DNA from: Azospirillum picis
GTDB taxonomy: Bacteria > Pseudomonadota > Alphaproteobacteria > Azospirillales > Azospirillaceae
Assembly: GCF_017876115.1 (NCBI RefSeq)
Contig: NZ_JAGINO010000012.1
Coordinates: forward strand, 122,554-186,553
Reading direction: 5' to 3'
Length of the DNA: 64,000 nt
Under the pieces are notes generated by a model that was not told where the DNA came from, did not search any database, and saw nothing but the letters and a program-made list of their open reading frames with translations. Position numbers and translations under genes: made by a program. Shown here piece after piece: positions 1-8,759 of this stretch. The number at the start of each line of letters is the position of its first letter. Positions within the stretch are counted from its first letter, which is position 1.

Positions 1-851
1 AGCAGGCGCGCGCCGCCGGGCTGGGCGAGGTGAAGGCCAGCTATACCCCGCTCGGCAACCCGACGACGATCACCGAGGCCATTCTGTCCGGCAACGCCGA
101 TTTCGGCGCGGCCGGCGTGCCGGCCTTCATCATCGCCTGGGACAAGACCCGCGGGAATGCGAACCTGCGCGGGCTGGCGGCGCTGAACGCCCAGCCCGCC
201 TACCTCAACACCAACCGGCCCGAGGTGCAGGGACTGAAGGACTTCACCGCGAAGGACCGCATCGTCGTGCCGTCGGTCCGGGCCTCCTACCAGGCCATCG
301 TGCTGCAGATCGCGTCGGAACAGGCCTTCGGCCCCGGGCAGCATGCCCGGCTTGACGCGCAGACCGTCTCGCTGGCCCACCCCGACGGCACCGCCGCCCT
401 GCTGTCCGGCAGGACGGAGATCACCGCCCACTTCACCAGTCCGCCCTATCAGGACCAGCAGTTGCGCGACCCCAGGATCCACAAGGTGCTGAGCAGCTAC
501 GACGTGCTGGGCGGGCCGGCGTCCTTCAGCGCGCTGTGGACCTCCGCGGCTTTCCACGACGCGAACCCCAAGCTGGTCAAGGCGGTGCTGGCCGCACTGG
601 AGGAATCGGTGGCGCTGATCAAGGCCGACCCGCAGGAGGCGGCGCGCGCCTACATCCGGGTCGAGAATTCCAGGCTCGGCGTGGAGGAAGTGGCGGCGAT
701 GATCGCGCATCCCGAGGTCTCCTACGACCTCGCGCCGCGCGGCATCGGCATCTTCACCGACTTCATGGCGCGGATCGGGTCGATCCGCAACCGGCCGGCC
801 GACTGGCGCGACCTGTTCTTCGCCGACATCCACGACCGCGCCGGAAGCTGA
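1..851 (+). CDS. ABC transporter substrate-binding protein, SsuA/TauA/NrtA type (5' end outside window)
   Basis: The reading frame is open from the first complete codon (base 3), so the start and signal peptide lie upstream and only the C-terminal ~280 residues are visible. The sequence has NMT1/SsuA-like features: an early segment detecting the bound ligand (ILSGNADFGAAGVPAF), an apparent hinge region, and a late conserved helix (ADPQEAARAYI). It should bind a sulfonate, taurine or related anion in the periplasm for the permease/ATPase at 3887-5540. It is followed 9 bp later by the TauD-like dioxygenase, which suggests one transcript. The exact ligand cannot be told from sequence. Confidence 0.85.
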   Translation, partial: QARAAGLGEVKASYTPLGNPTTITEAILSGNADFGAAGVPAFIIAWDKTRGNANLRGLAALNAQPAYLNTNRPEVQGLKDFTAKDRIVVPSVRASYQAIVLQIASEQAFGPGQHARLDAQTVSLAHPDGTAALLSGRTEITAHFTSPPYQDQQLRDPRIHKVLSSYDVLGGPASFSALWTSAAFHDANPKLVKAVLAALEESVALIKADPQEAARAYIRVENSRLGVEEVAAMIAHPEVSYDLAPRGIGIFTDFMARIGSIRNRPADWRDLFFADIHDRAGS

Positions 852-860
852 GAACCCGCC

Positions 861-1739
861 ATGCCCCACTCCCACTTCGCCATCCATCCGGTTTCCCCGA
901 CGCTCGGCGCCGAGATCAGCGGGATCGACCTGTCGCAGCCGCTGGACCCCGCCGCCGCCGCAGGGCTGGCCGGGGCGCTGGACCGGCATCTTGTGCTGGT
1001 CTTTCGCGGCCAGACCCTGTCGGATGCCGACCTCGTCCGGGTATCGGGCCATTTCGGCCCGCTCGACAAGGCCCCGGTCACCGAGCATGGCAGGCTGCAC
1101 GCGCCCGGCTTCGAGGAGGTCTACGTCATCTCCAACGTCACCGAGAACGGCCGGCCGATCGGCGCCCTGGGTGCCGGGGAGTCGGTGTGGCACGCCGACA
1201 TGACCTATCTGGAAACCCCACCCTACGCCAGCAGCCTCTATGCGCTGGAGGTGCCGGCGGAAGGCGGCGACACCGGCTTCCTCAGCATGTTCGCGGCCTA
1301 TGACGCCTTGCCGGCGGCGCTGAAGCGGCGGGCCGAGGGGCTGTCAATCAAGCATGACAGCACCACCAACAGCGGCGGCTACCTGCGCCAGGGCTTCGCC
1401 CCGCCGGCCGACCTCGCCACCTCGCCCGGCACCGTGCATCCGCTGGTCATCACCCATCCCGCGACCGGGGCCAAGGCGCTGCTGCTCGGCCGCCGGCCCC
1501 ATGCCTACATCCCCGGCCTGGCCGTCGCGGACAGCGAGGCGCTGCTGGACGAGATCTGGGCGGCGGCGATCCGGCCGGAGCTTGCCTGGCATCACCGCTG
1601 GAGGGTCGGCGACCTTGTCATGTGGGACAACCGCTGGACCATGCACCGGCGCGACCCCTTCCCCGACGACCAGCGCCGCCGCATGCACCGCACCCAGATC
1701 GCCGTTCCCGCCGACGCCTGGAACCGTTCCGCCGCCTAA
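861..1739 (+). CDS. TauD/TfdA-family Fe(II)/2-oxoglutarate dioxygenase
   Basis: 292 residues, close to E. coli TauD (283). The HxD metal motif is H111-A-D113 (WHADMTY), the distal metal His is H262 (WTMHRRDPF), and R277 in MHRTQI fits the 2-oxoglutarate-binding Arg. Family members hydroxylate the carbon next to a sulfonate or similar group, releasing sulfite plus an aldehyde. The position between two sulfonate-type binding proteins supports a desulfonating role, although TfdA-type (aryloxyacetate) or sulfate-ester substrates cannot be excluded. The N-terminus (SPTLGAEISGIDLS) matches the family, so ATG 861 is accepted despite a weak ribosome-binding site. Confidence 0.9.
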   Translation: MPHSHFAIHPVSPTLGAEISGIDLSQPLDPAAAAGLAGALDRHLVLVFRGQTLSDADLVRVSGHFGPLDKAPVTEHGRLHAPGFEEVYVISNVTENGRPIGALGAGESVWHADMTYLETPPYASSLYALEVPAEGGDTGFLSMFAAYDALPAALKRRAEGLSIKHDSTTNSGGYLRQGFAPPADLATSPGTVHPLVITHPATGAKALLLGRRPHAYIPGLAVADSEALLDEIWAAAIRPELAWHHRWRVGDLVMWDNRWTMHRRDPFPDDQRRRMHRTQIAVPADAWNRSAA

Positions 1740-1787
1740 GCAGGATTTGCGAGCCCACCCACAGGAGGGCGGGCTCGCAAATCCTGC
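1740..1787 (+). terminator. Perfect 17-bp stem-loop between dioxygenase and binding-protein genes
   Basis: GCAGGATTTGCGAGCCC (1740-1756) is the exact reverse complement of GGGCTCGCAAATCCTGC (1771-1787); a further CCC/GGG pairing (1758-1760 with 1767-1769) lies inside the loop. No T-run follows, and the hairpin sits just after the dioxygenase stop codon and 24 bp before the next start. It could be an attenuator, an mRNA-stabilising element or a REP-like unit. Confidence 0.7.
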
Positions 1788-1810
1788 AAAACCCGCTTGG
1801 GAGGACTGCC

Positions 1811-2803
1811 ATGCCCACGTCCCCGACATCCCGTTTCGCACGCCTCCACCGCCGCCACACCCTTGCGCTGGGGCTCGGCGCCCTGGCCGCCGGGCTTTTG
1901 CCGCCCCTGCCGGCCAGGGCCGCCATCCCGGCGGGCACTGTGCTGAGGGTCGGTGACCAGAAGGGCGGCTCGCAGTCGGTGGTGGAGGCGGCCGGCATCC
2001 TGGCCGACCTGCCCTACCGCATCGAGTGGAGCCAGTTCCCGGCCGCGGCACCGCTGCTGGAGGCGCTCAACGCCGGGGCGATCGACACCGGCTATGCCGG
2101 CGATGCGCCGACCACCTTCGCGCTGGCCGCCGGAACCTCGGCCAGGATCATCGCCGCCGTCCGCTCCAACCCGCACAGCACGACGATCCTGGTGCCGGGT
2201 GCCTCCGCCATCCGGGAGGTCGCCGACCTGAAGGGGAAGACGATCGGCACCGGGCGCGGCTCGATCGGCCATTATCTGGTGCTGGCGGCGCTGAAGGCGA
2301 ACGGGTTGACGCCGGGCGACGTCCGGATCGCCTTCCTGCTGCCGTCCGACGCCAAGTCGGCGCTGGCCGCGGGCTCGATCGACGCATGGTCGACCTGGGG
2401 CATCTATGTGTCGCAGGCGCTGCTGGTCGACGGCGCCCGCGCGGTCGCCACCGGCAACGGCCTGATGAGCGGGCTCTCCTACCAGAGCGCCACCCTCGAC
2501 GCCATCGCCGGCAAGCGCGACGCCCTGGCCGATTTCGTCCACCGCACCGCCGCCGCCCGGCTGTGGGCGCTGCGGAACAGCGACGGCTATGCCGACATCT
2601 GGGCGAAGGCGGTCGGCGTCGACCCAGCCATCGCCCGCCACACCTTCGGCGTCGAGCAGGCGCGGCCGGTGGCCATCGACGGTTCGGTCATCGCCGACCA
2701 GCAGGCGACATCGGATCTCTGGCGGGAGTTCGGCATCATCCCGGCGCGCCTGGACGCCGGGGCGATCTTCGACCCCGGCTTCAACAGCGCGCTGCCGGCC
2801 TGA
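1811..2803 (+). CDS. ABC transporter substrate-binding protein, aliphatic-sulfonate (SsuA) type
   Basis: ATG 1811 is chosen because GGAGG lies just upstream and the product begins with a Tat-like signal (HRRHTLALG followed by a hydrophobic stretch and PARAA cleavage site). 330 residues with the SsuA pattern: TVLRVGDQKG at the mature N-terminus, LLEALNAGAIDTGYAGDAP, and DLKGKTIG. It is a clear relative of the protein at 5558. It probably captures an organosulfonate for the shared permease. The LysR gene follows after 36 bp. Confidence 0.88.
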   Translation: MPTSPTSRFARLHRRHTLALGLGALAAGLLPPLPARAAIPAGTVLRVGDQKGGSQSVVEAAGILADLPYRIEWSQFPAAAPLLEALNAGAIDTGYAGDAPTTFALAAGTSARIIAAVRSNPHSTTILVPGASAIREVADLKGKTIGTGRGSIGHYLVLAALKANGLTPGDVRIAFLLPSDAKSALAAGSIDAWSTWGIYVSQALLVDGARAVATGNGLMSGLSYQSATLDAIAGKRDALADFVHRTAAARLWALRNSDGYADIWAKAVGVDPAIARHTFGVEQARPVAIDGSVIADQQATSDLWREFGIIPARLDAGAIFDPGFNSALPA

Positions 2804-2839
2804 CGGCGCCGGCCCGATCCGCCGGACGCGGAGGCGGCG

Positions 2840-3736
2840 ATGCTGCCCACCAACCTCGACATCGACGTGCTGCGGGCGCTGGTGATCGCCATGGAGCATG
2901 GCGGCTTCGCCCGTGCCGCCGAGCGGCTCGGCCGCACCCAGTCGGCGATCAGCCTGCAGATGAAGAAGCTGGAGGAGCAGGTCGGCCAGCCGCTATTCCG
3001 CAAGGCCGGCCGCACCGTGGCGCTGACCGATGCCGGCGACCTGCTGCTGGGCTATGCCCACCGCATCGTCGCGCTGAACGACGAGGCCCTGGCCGCCGCG
3101 CGCGGCCGGGCGATGGACGGCGCGGTCCGGGTCGGCTTTCCGCAGGATCTGGCCGAACGCTGGCTTCCGGCCGTGCTCGGCTCCTTCCACCGCGCCCACC
3201 CGCGCATCCATGTCGAGGCGCAGGTCGGCCGGGGCCGCGAGTTGCGGGAAAAGGTCGCCCAAGGCGCGCTGGACCTTGCCCTGGCCTTCGGCGAGATCGG
3301 CGGCGCTACCGCCGGCACCGGCGCGGCGACGCTCGCCCATCTGCCGGTGGCCTGGGTGGCGCCGGTGGACTTCCGCGCCGATCCCGACACCCCCCTGCCG
3401 CTCGCCCTGCTCGACGCGCCCTGCATGTTCCGCCAGCACGGCATCGACCGCCTCGACCGCGACGGCCGCCCCTGGCGGATCACCTTCACCAGCCCCAGCC
3501 TGTCCGGCCTGTGGGCGGCGGTCGAAGCCGGGCTCGGCGTAACCCTGCGCACGCCGCTGGGGCTGCCCGACACGCTGGCGACCCTTGGCCCCGACTGCGG
3601 CCTGCCGATGCTGGGATCGGTGCCGCTGGAACTCCACCGCGCCCCGTCGGCGGCGAACCCGGCGGTCGACCGCCTCGACGACCTTCTGACCGCTGCCCTG
3701 CACACGCTGCTGCCCGGCATGCCCCCGAAAAAATAA
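2840..3736 (+). CDS. LysR-family transcriptional regulator
   Basis: 298 residues with an N-terminal winged helix (LDIDVLRALVIAMEHGGFARAAERLG, ending RTQSAISLQMKKLE) and a LysR-type effector domain from about residue 90. A GGAGGC ribosome-binding site precedes ATG 2840. It lies inside the sulfonate cluster, so it likely controls these genes in response to a sulfur-assimilation intermediate, as Cbl/CysB-type regulators do elsewhere. The unusually AT-rich region after it (3737-3886) is the obvious target. Confidence 0.88.
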   Translation: MLPTNLDIDVLRALVIAMEHGGFARAAERLGRTQSAISLQMKKLEEQVGQPLFRKAGRTVALTDAGDLLLGYAHRIVALNDEALAAARGRAMDGAVRVGFPQDLAERWLPAVLGSFHRAHPRIHVEAQVGRGRELREKVAQGALDLALAFGEIGGATAGTGAATLAHLPVAWVAPVDFRADPDTPLPLALLDAPCMFRQHGIDRLDRDGRPWRITFTSPSLSGLWAAVEAGLGVTLRTPLGLPDTLATLGPDCGLPMLGSVPLELHRAPSAANPAVDRLDDLLTAALHTLLPGMPPKK

Positions 3737-3886
3737 CAAATATTTTTCGTTACTTAAGTTTTACTCAACGGTCAGATTTGTGTTTTTTGCTTTTCCCTAC
3801 TTTAATAATAGGGATAACGTTCTCCCCACGACACCGATGCCGGGCCGTCCCGGTCCGGCTCGGGACAGCACCAAGTCGGGAGACGC
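3737..3886 (+). promoter_or_regulatory. AT-rich promoter/operator region upstream of the permease gene
   Basis: This 150-bp gap is far richer in A/T than its surroundings between about 3735 and 3820. It contains CCCTA-N9-TAGGG (3795-3813), a partial palindrome that also fits the T-N11-A shape of LysR boxes. No confident -35/-10 pair is assigned. Confidence 0.45.
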
Positions 3887-4699
3887 ATGATGGCCGCCAC
3901 CGCCGCGACGGCACGGGGACACCGTTTCGGGTCGACCGCCCATTTCCCGGGCCTGCGCCGCTACGTCGTGCCGCTGGGGCTGCTGGCGCTGTGGCAGGCC
4001 AGCGTCGGGCTCGGCTGGATTTCCACCCGCTCCATCCCGTCGCCCGGCCAGATCCTGGCCACCTTCTGGGAGCTCGCCGCCAGCGGCGAACTGGCGATGC
4101 ACCTGCTGGTGTCGCTGGGCCGGGTCAGCGCCGGACTCGCCATCGGGGTGTCGGTCGGCACGCTCTGCGCGCTGACCGCCGGCCTGTCACGCCGGGGCGA
4201 GGATGCGCTCGACCCGCTGCTGCAGATGCTGCGCACGCTACCCCATCTGGCCCTGGTGCCGCTGTTCATCCTGTGGTTCGGCATCGGCGAGACGCCCAAG
4301 GTCGCCCTGGTGGCGCTCGGCACCGCCTTCCCGATCTACCTGAACCTGTTCGCCGGCATCCGCACCGTCGACGCCAAGGTGGTGGAGGCGGTCTCCACCC
4401 TCGGCCTGACCCGGTGGGAGCTGATCGCCCACGTCATCCTGCCCGGCGCGCTGCCGGCCTTCCTGACCGGCCTGCGCTACGCGCTCGGCGTCGCGTGGCT
4501 CAGCCTGGTGGTGGGGGAGCAGATCAATGCGTCCAGCGGCATCGGCTATCTGGCGATGACGGCGCGGGAGTTCCTGCGCACCGACGTCATCATCGTCGCC
4601 CTGATCGTCTACGCGGTGCTCGGCCTCGCCGCCGACCAGATCGTCCGCCTCATCGAACGCGCCGCGCTCGGCTGGCGTCCCGTTTTCGTCAAGGAGTGA
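3887..4699 (+). CDS. ABC transporter permease, SsuC/TauC type
   Basis: 270 residues with about six membrane helices and the BPD_transp_1 EAA signature (EAVSTLGLTRWELIAHVILPGALP). It forms the membrane channel for sulfonate-type import with the ATPase encoded 7 bp downstream. ATG 3887 is immediately followed by a second ATG (3890), so the exact first residue is uncertain; GGGAGA lies upstream. It is the only permease gene among four binding-protein genes. Confidence 0.92.
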   Translation: MMAATAATARGHRFGSTAHFPGLRRYVVPLGLLALWQASVGLGWISTRSIPSPGQILATFWELAASGELAMHLLVSLGRVSAGLAIGVSVGTLCALTAGLSRRGEDALDPLLQMLRTLPHLALVPLFILWFGIGETPKVALVALGTAFPIYLNLFAGIRTVDAKVVEAVSTLGLTRWELIAHVILPGALPAFLTGLRYALGVAWLSLVVGEQINASSGIGYLAMTAREFLRTDVIIVALIVYAVLGLAADQIVRLIERAALGWRPVFVKE

Positions 4700-4706
4700 G
4701 CCCATC

Positions 4707-5540
4707 ATGAGCCACACCCCCCTGCGATCCCCCGCCCGCCGCCCGCAGCAGGATCCGATCGTCCGCGTGCGAGGTCTGGTGCGGAGCTTCGGCCACGGCA
4801 ACGTGCTGGACAACCTGTCGCTCGACCTTCAGCCCGGCTCCTTCACCGCGCTGCTCGGACGGTCGGGCTGCGGCAAGTCGACCCTGCTGCGGACCCTGGC
4901 GAAGCTGGACCCGGCGCCCGACGGGACGGTGGAACTGCCGGACCGGCGCGCCGTCGTCTTCCAGGAACCGCGGCTGGTGCCGTGGAAGCGGGTGCTGCGC
5001 AACGTCACGCTGGGCCTGCGCCATGCCGACGCCGACGCCCGCGGCCTCGCCGCGCTGGACGAGGTCGGGCTGCTGCACCGCGCCAACGCTTGGCCGCTGA
5101 CCCTGTCGGGCGGCGAAGCGCAGCGCGCCGCCCTGGCCCGCGCCCTGGTGCGGGATCCACGCCTGCTGCTGCTGGACGAACCCTTCGCCGCGCTCGACGC
5201 GCTGACCCGGCTGCGCATGCAGGGGCTGGTGGAAACGCTGTGGAGCGCCCATGCACCGGCGGTGCTGCTGGTGACCCACGACGTCGACGAGGCGCTGCTG
5301 CTGGCCGACCGCGCCCTGGTGATGGCCAGCGGCACCATCGCCGCCGACATCCCGATCCCGCTGGACCGCCCGCGCCGTCACGGCGATCCCGGCTTCATCG
5401 CCCTGCGCAGCCGCCTGCTGGCCGAACTCGGCGTCGACGAGGAGCATCTCGCCGGACGGGAGCCGCAGCGCGCCGCCACCGGCGCCAAGCCGGGCGGCTA
5501 CGGCCTGCCCGCCAGCGCCGTCGCCGCCCCCAGCCGCTGA
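4707..5540 (+). CDS. ABC transporter ATP-binding protein, SsuB/TauB type
   Basis: 277 residues with a complete nucleotide-binding domain: Walker A GRSGCGKST, Q-loop (VVFQEPRLVPW), signature LSGGEAQRAALARAL, Walker B LLLLDEPFAALD and the switch His in LLVTHDVDEA. It powers sulfonate import with the permease 7 bp upstream. The first ~20 residues (proline/arginine-rich) are poorly conserved in the family, so the true start could be slightly downstream. Confidence 0.93.
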   Translation: MSHTPLRSPARRPQQDPIVRVRGLVRSFGHGNVLDNLSLDLQPGSFTALLGRSGCGKSTLLRTLAKLDPAPDGTVELPDRRAVVFQEPRLVPWKRVLRNVTLGLRHADADARGLAALDEVGLLHRANAWPLTLSGGEAQRAALARALVRDPRLLLLDEPFAALDALTRLRMQGLVETLWSAHAPAVLLVTHDVDEALLLADRALVMASGTIAADIPIPLDRPRRHGDPGFIALRSRLLAELGVDEEHLAGREPQRAATGAKPGGYGLPASAVAAPSR

Positions 5541-5557
5541 GCCTGCGGCCTCCCAGG

Positions 5558-6604
5558 ATGGACCCGTCCCCCATGCCCGACGCCATCGACACCTCCATCG
5601 CCGGGCCGGCTGCCGGCCTCGCCCGGCGCCGCCTGCTGAGCGGTGCCGCCGGGGCCTGCGGCGCCCTGCTGCTCGGCGGGCTGCCGGCGCCATTGCGCGC
5701 CGCCTCCGGCCCCACCGCCGACACCGTGCTCCGCATCGCCGACTACAAGGCGCAGGATGGGTTGGCGCTGGCGTCCTCCGGCCAGCCGCCCACCCCCTAC
5801 CGCTCGCAGTTCGCCGAGTTCGCCTCGGGAAACCTGATCGTCGAGGCGATCAACGCCGGCTCGATCGACGTCGGGTCGAGCAGCGAGATCCCGCCGGCCT
5901 TCGGCATCGCCGCCGGCGCCCGCTTTTCCATCGTCGCGGTGGTGAAGGACGACGTGAACTGGCAGGTGGTCCTGGTGCCGCCGGGCAGTCCGGTCCGGTC
6001 GGTGGCCGAGCTGAAGGGCAAGCGCGTCGGCTATGTCCGCGCCACCACCACGCACTATTACCTCGCCAGGATGCTCGGCGAGGCCGGGCTGCGCTTCACC
6101 GACATCGAGCCGGTGAGCCTGACCCCGTCGGAAGGGCAGGCGGCCTTCGAACAGGGCGCGCTCGATGCCTGGGCGATCTACGGCTACTCGGTGCCCTTCG
6201 CCATCAGGAAGGGTGCCAGGGTCCTCGTCACCTCCCAGGGCTACCTGTCGGGCAACTACCTGTATCTCGCCTCGCCCGACGCCCTGTCCGACCCTGGGAA
6301 GGCCGCCGCCATCGGCGACTATTTCCTGCGGCTGCGCCGCGCCTTCGCCTGGCGGGCCGGCAACCTGGAGCGCTGGGCGCAGGTCCACTCCGCCGCCATC
6401 GGCGTGCCGGTGGAGACCGACCTGGAAATCCTGCGCAAGAACTCGCGCCAGCGCGACCTGGCGCCGATCACCGACGCCGACGTCGCCTCGGCCCAGGCCG
6501 TCGCCGACACCTTCCAGCAGCTCGGCGTCCTGCCCAGGCACGTCGACGTCGCCCCGGCCTTCGACCGCCGCTTCACCGACATCCTGTCGCGTCCGCTGAG
6601 CTGA
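5558..6604 (+). CDS. ABC transporter substrate-binding protein, SsuA type (second complete copy)
   Basis: From ATG 5558 the product has 348 residues; ATG 5573 (343 residues) is an alternative and neither has a strong ribosome-binding site. A Tat-like signal (LARRRLLSGAAG) precedes the mature start near RAASGP. The core (TVLRIADYKA, IVEAINAGSIDVGSSSEIPPAFG, ELKGKRVGYVRATTTHYY) aligns with the binding protein at 1811 but is clearly diverged, suggesting a different ligand. It sits between the transporter genes and the SsuD-like monooxygenase. Confidence 0.87.
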   Translation: MDPSPMPDAIDTSIAGPAAGLARRRLLSGAAGACGALLLGGLPAPLRAASGPTADTVLRIADYKAQDGLALASSGQPPTPYRSQFAEFASGNLIVEAINAGSIDVGSSSEIPPAFGIAAGARFSIVAVVKDDVNWQVVLVPPGSPVRSVAELKGKRVGYVRATTTHYYLARMLGEAGLRFTDIEPVSLTPSEGQAAFEQGALDAWAIYGYSVPFAIRKGARVLVTSQGYLSGNYLYLASPDALSDPGKAAAIGDYFLRLRRAFAWRAGNLERWAQVHSAAIGVPVETDLEILRKNSRQRDLAPITDADVASAQAVADTFQQLGVLPRHVDVAPAFDRRFTDILSRPLS

Positions 6605-6681
6605 TCCGCCGCGGCAGTCCGCTCTCTTCCCGCTCCCTCCCGCCGCCTCCTCACGTCAATGCACAAGAAGGGACCACCGCC

Positions 6682-7794
6682 ATGACCGCCTCCTCGCATC
6701 CGCTGCGCTTCGTCGGCTTCGTCGGCAACCACAATTCCTCGGAGATCATCCAGCGCCAGGGGCCGGTGGTCGACCGCGACTATATCGAGACCGTCGCCAA
6801 GGCCCATGAGCTGGGCGGCTTCGATTCCGTGCTGCAGGCCTTTCATGCCGACGCTCCGGACAGCCTGCAGGTCAGCCAGCACATCACCAGCGTCACCGAC
6901 CGTCTGGGCGTGCTGATCGCCCACCGTCCCGGCTTCCAGGCGCCGACCATCCTGGCGCGCCAACTGGCGACCCTCGACCAGCTTAGCCGCGGCCGCGTCG
7001 CCATCAACGTCATCACCGGCGCGGAGCGCAGCGAGCTCGCCCGCGACGGCAACACCGTCGACGACAAGGACGAGCGCTATGCCCGCACCTCGGAGTTCCT
7101 CGACATCGTCCGCGCCGAATGGACCAGCGAGACCCCCTTCGATTACGACGGCAGGTTCTACCGTGTGGAGAAGGCGTTCTCGCAGGTGAAGCCCTACAGC
7201 CCGGCGGGCATCCCGGTGTGGATCGCCGGCGCCTCGCCGGCTGCCGTCGAGGTGGCAGGGCGCCACGCCGACACGTTCGCGGTGTGGGGAGAGACGCACG
7301 ACCAGGTGCGCGAGCTGCTGGGCCGCGTCCGCGCCGCCGTCGCCAAGGCCGGGCGCCCGCAGCCGGCCTTCAGCCTGTCGCTGCGCCCGATCCTCGCGGA
7401 CACCGAGGACGAGGCCTGGGCCAAGGCCGAGGCCATCTACGAGAAGGCGAAGATCCTGCTCGACAGGACCGGCTTCCGCCGCGGCGACCTGCCGAACAAC
7501 GAGGGCGCGCGCCGCCTTCTCGCCATCGCCGACAAGGGGCACCGCCACGACAAGCGGCTGTGGACGGCCATCGCCGGCCTGACCGGCGCCAAGGGCAACT
7601 CGACCTCGCTGGTCGGCACGCCAGACCAGGTGGCGGACGCGCTGCTGGATTATTACGACCTGGGGGTGACCACCTTCCTGATCCGCGGCTTCGACCCGCT
7701 GCCGGACGCCATCGCCTACGGCCGCGACCTGCTGCCGCGCGTCCGCCGGCTGGTGGCCGAGCGCCAGCGCGCCCAGGCCGTCGCGGCCGAGTGA
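6682..7794 (+). CDS. ssuD: LLM-class FMN-dependent alkanesulfonate monooxygenase (SsuD-like)
   Basis: 370 residues, close to E. coli SsuD (381). Bacterial-luciferase-fold features are visible: RLGVLIAHRPGFQAPTILARQ, the RVAINVITG strand and GIPVWIAGASPAAVEVAG. SsuD uses FMNH2 and O2 to cleave alkanesulfonates to an aldehyde and sulfite; no FMN reductase (SsuE) gene is seen in the window, so reduced flavin must come from elsewhere. AAGGGA precedes the ATG. Related LLM enzymes act on dimethylsulfone or nitrilotriacetate, so the substrate assignment is family-level. Confidence 0.85.
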   Translation: MTASSHPLRFVGFVGNHNSSEIIQRQGPVVDRDYIETVAKAHELGGFDSVLQAFHADAPDSLQVSQHITSVTDRLGVLIAHRPGFQAPTILARQLATLDQLSRGRVAINVITGAERSELARDGNTVDDKDERYARTSEFLDIVRAEWTSETPFDYDGRFYRVEKAFSQVKPYSPAGIPVWIAGASPAAVEVAGRHADTFAVWGETHDQVRELLGRVRAAVAKAGRPQPAFSLSLRPILADTEDEAWAKAEAIYEKAKILLDRTGFRRGDLPNNEGARRLLAIADKGHRHDKRLWTAIAGLTGAKGNSTSLVGTPDQVADALLDYYDLGVTTFLIRGFDPLPDAIAYGRDLLPRVRRLVAERQRAQAVAAE

Positions 7795-7909
7795 CCGCGC
7801 GGTGTGGGCGGACGCACGGCCGGCCGTGATCCTGAACCAGCTCGGCCCGGCCGTGCGCCGGCTGCCGCCCCCACCCTCACGGAGCCTTCTTCCACGGAGC
7901 CCTCTCGCG

Positions 7910-8719
7910 ATGACCCTTGCCCAACCTTTCGCCGACCCCGTCGTCCAGCCGCGGCCCCGCAAATTCTGGCCGCCGGCCGATCCCGTCAGCCACGACAGCG
8001 TCGAGGCGGAGCGGTTGCACCGCAAGCAGCGGCTCGCCGCCACCTTCCGCCTGTTCGGCCGCTACGGCTTCGACCAGGGGCTGGCCGGCCATGTCACCGC
8101 CCGCGACCCGGAGCATCCCGACCGCTTCTGGATCAATCCGCTGGGCCAGCATTTCCGCAGCATCCGGGTGTCGGACCTGCATCTGGTCGACGGCGACGGC
8201 ACCATCCTTGAAGGCGACCGCGCCATCAACCAGGCCGGCTTCACCATCCATTCCGCCATCCACCGCGCCCGCCCCGACGTGGTGGCGGCCGCCCACACCC
8301 ATTCCACCTACGGCAAGGCGTGGTCGACGCTCGGCCGTCCGCTCGACCCGCTCAGCCAGGACGCCGCCGCCTTCCACGAGGACCAGGTGATCTTCGATCC
8401 CTATTCCGGCGTCGTGCTGACCGAGGGGGAAGGCAGGCGGCTGGTCGAGGCGCTGGGCGACCGCAAGCTGGCGATCCTGAAGAACCACGGCCTGCTGACC
8501 GTCGGCCCGACCGTCGAGGCCGCCGTCTGGTGGTACATCACCGCCGACAACGCCGCCCACACGCAGTTGCTGGCCGAGGCCGCCGGCACGCCGCAGCCGA
8601 TCGACGACGCGACCGCCCGGCTGACCCGCTCGCAGGTCGGCACCCACCAGGGCGGCGCCTACAACTTCCACCCGCTGTGGGAATGGATCGTGGCCGCCGA
8701 GCCCGACCTGCTCGATTGA
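7910..8719 (+). CDS. Class II aldolase/adducin-family protein
   Basis: 269 residues from ATG 7910; the frame is open further upstream but the extension is low-complexity and lacks family similarity. Features of the class II aldolase fold: GLAGHVTARDPEHP, the zinc-binding AAHTHSTYGKAWS segment (paired His), and LKNHGLLTVG with the third His. Members cleave or epimerise sugar phosphates, and some act on small organic acids. Placement after SsuD suggests processing of the carbon skeleton left by desulfonation, but this is inferred. Confidence 0.8.
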   Translation: MTLAQPFADPVVQPRPRKFWPPADPVSHDSVEAERLHRKQRLAATFRLFGRYGFDQGLAGHVTARDPEHPDRFWINPLGQHFRSIRVSDLHLVDGDGTILEGDRAINQAGFTIHSAIHRARPDVVAAAHTHSTYGKAWSTLGRPLDPLSQDAAAFHEDQVIFDPYSGVVLTEGEGRRLVEALGDRKLAILKNHGLLTVGPTVEAAVWWYITADNAAHTQLLAEAAGTPQPIDDATARLTRSQVGTHQGGAYNFHPLWEWIVAAEPDLLD

Positions 8720-8759
8720 CCCCTTCCCTCCCTGCCCCGTCGACGAGAGCCGCCGCACC

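Noticed and set aside
2026..4710. Open + strand frame (~894 codons) spanning the binding protein, LysR and permease genes
   Set aside because: Frame-shifted shadow of three well-supported genes; it also crosses the AT-rich promoter region, where its sequence loses any consistency.
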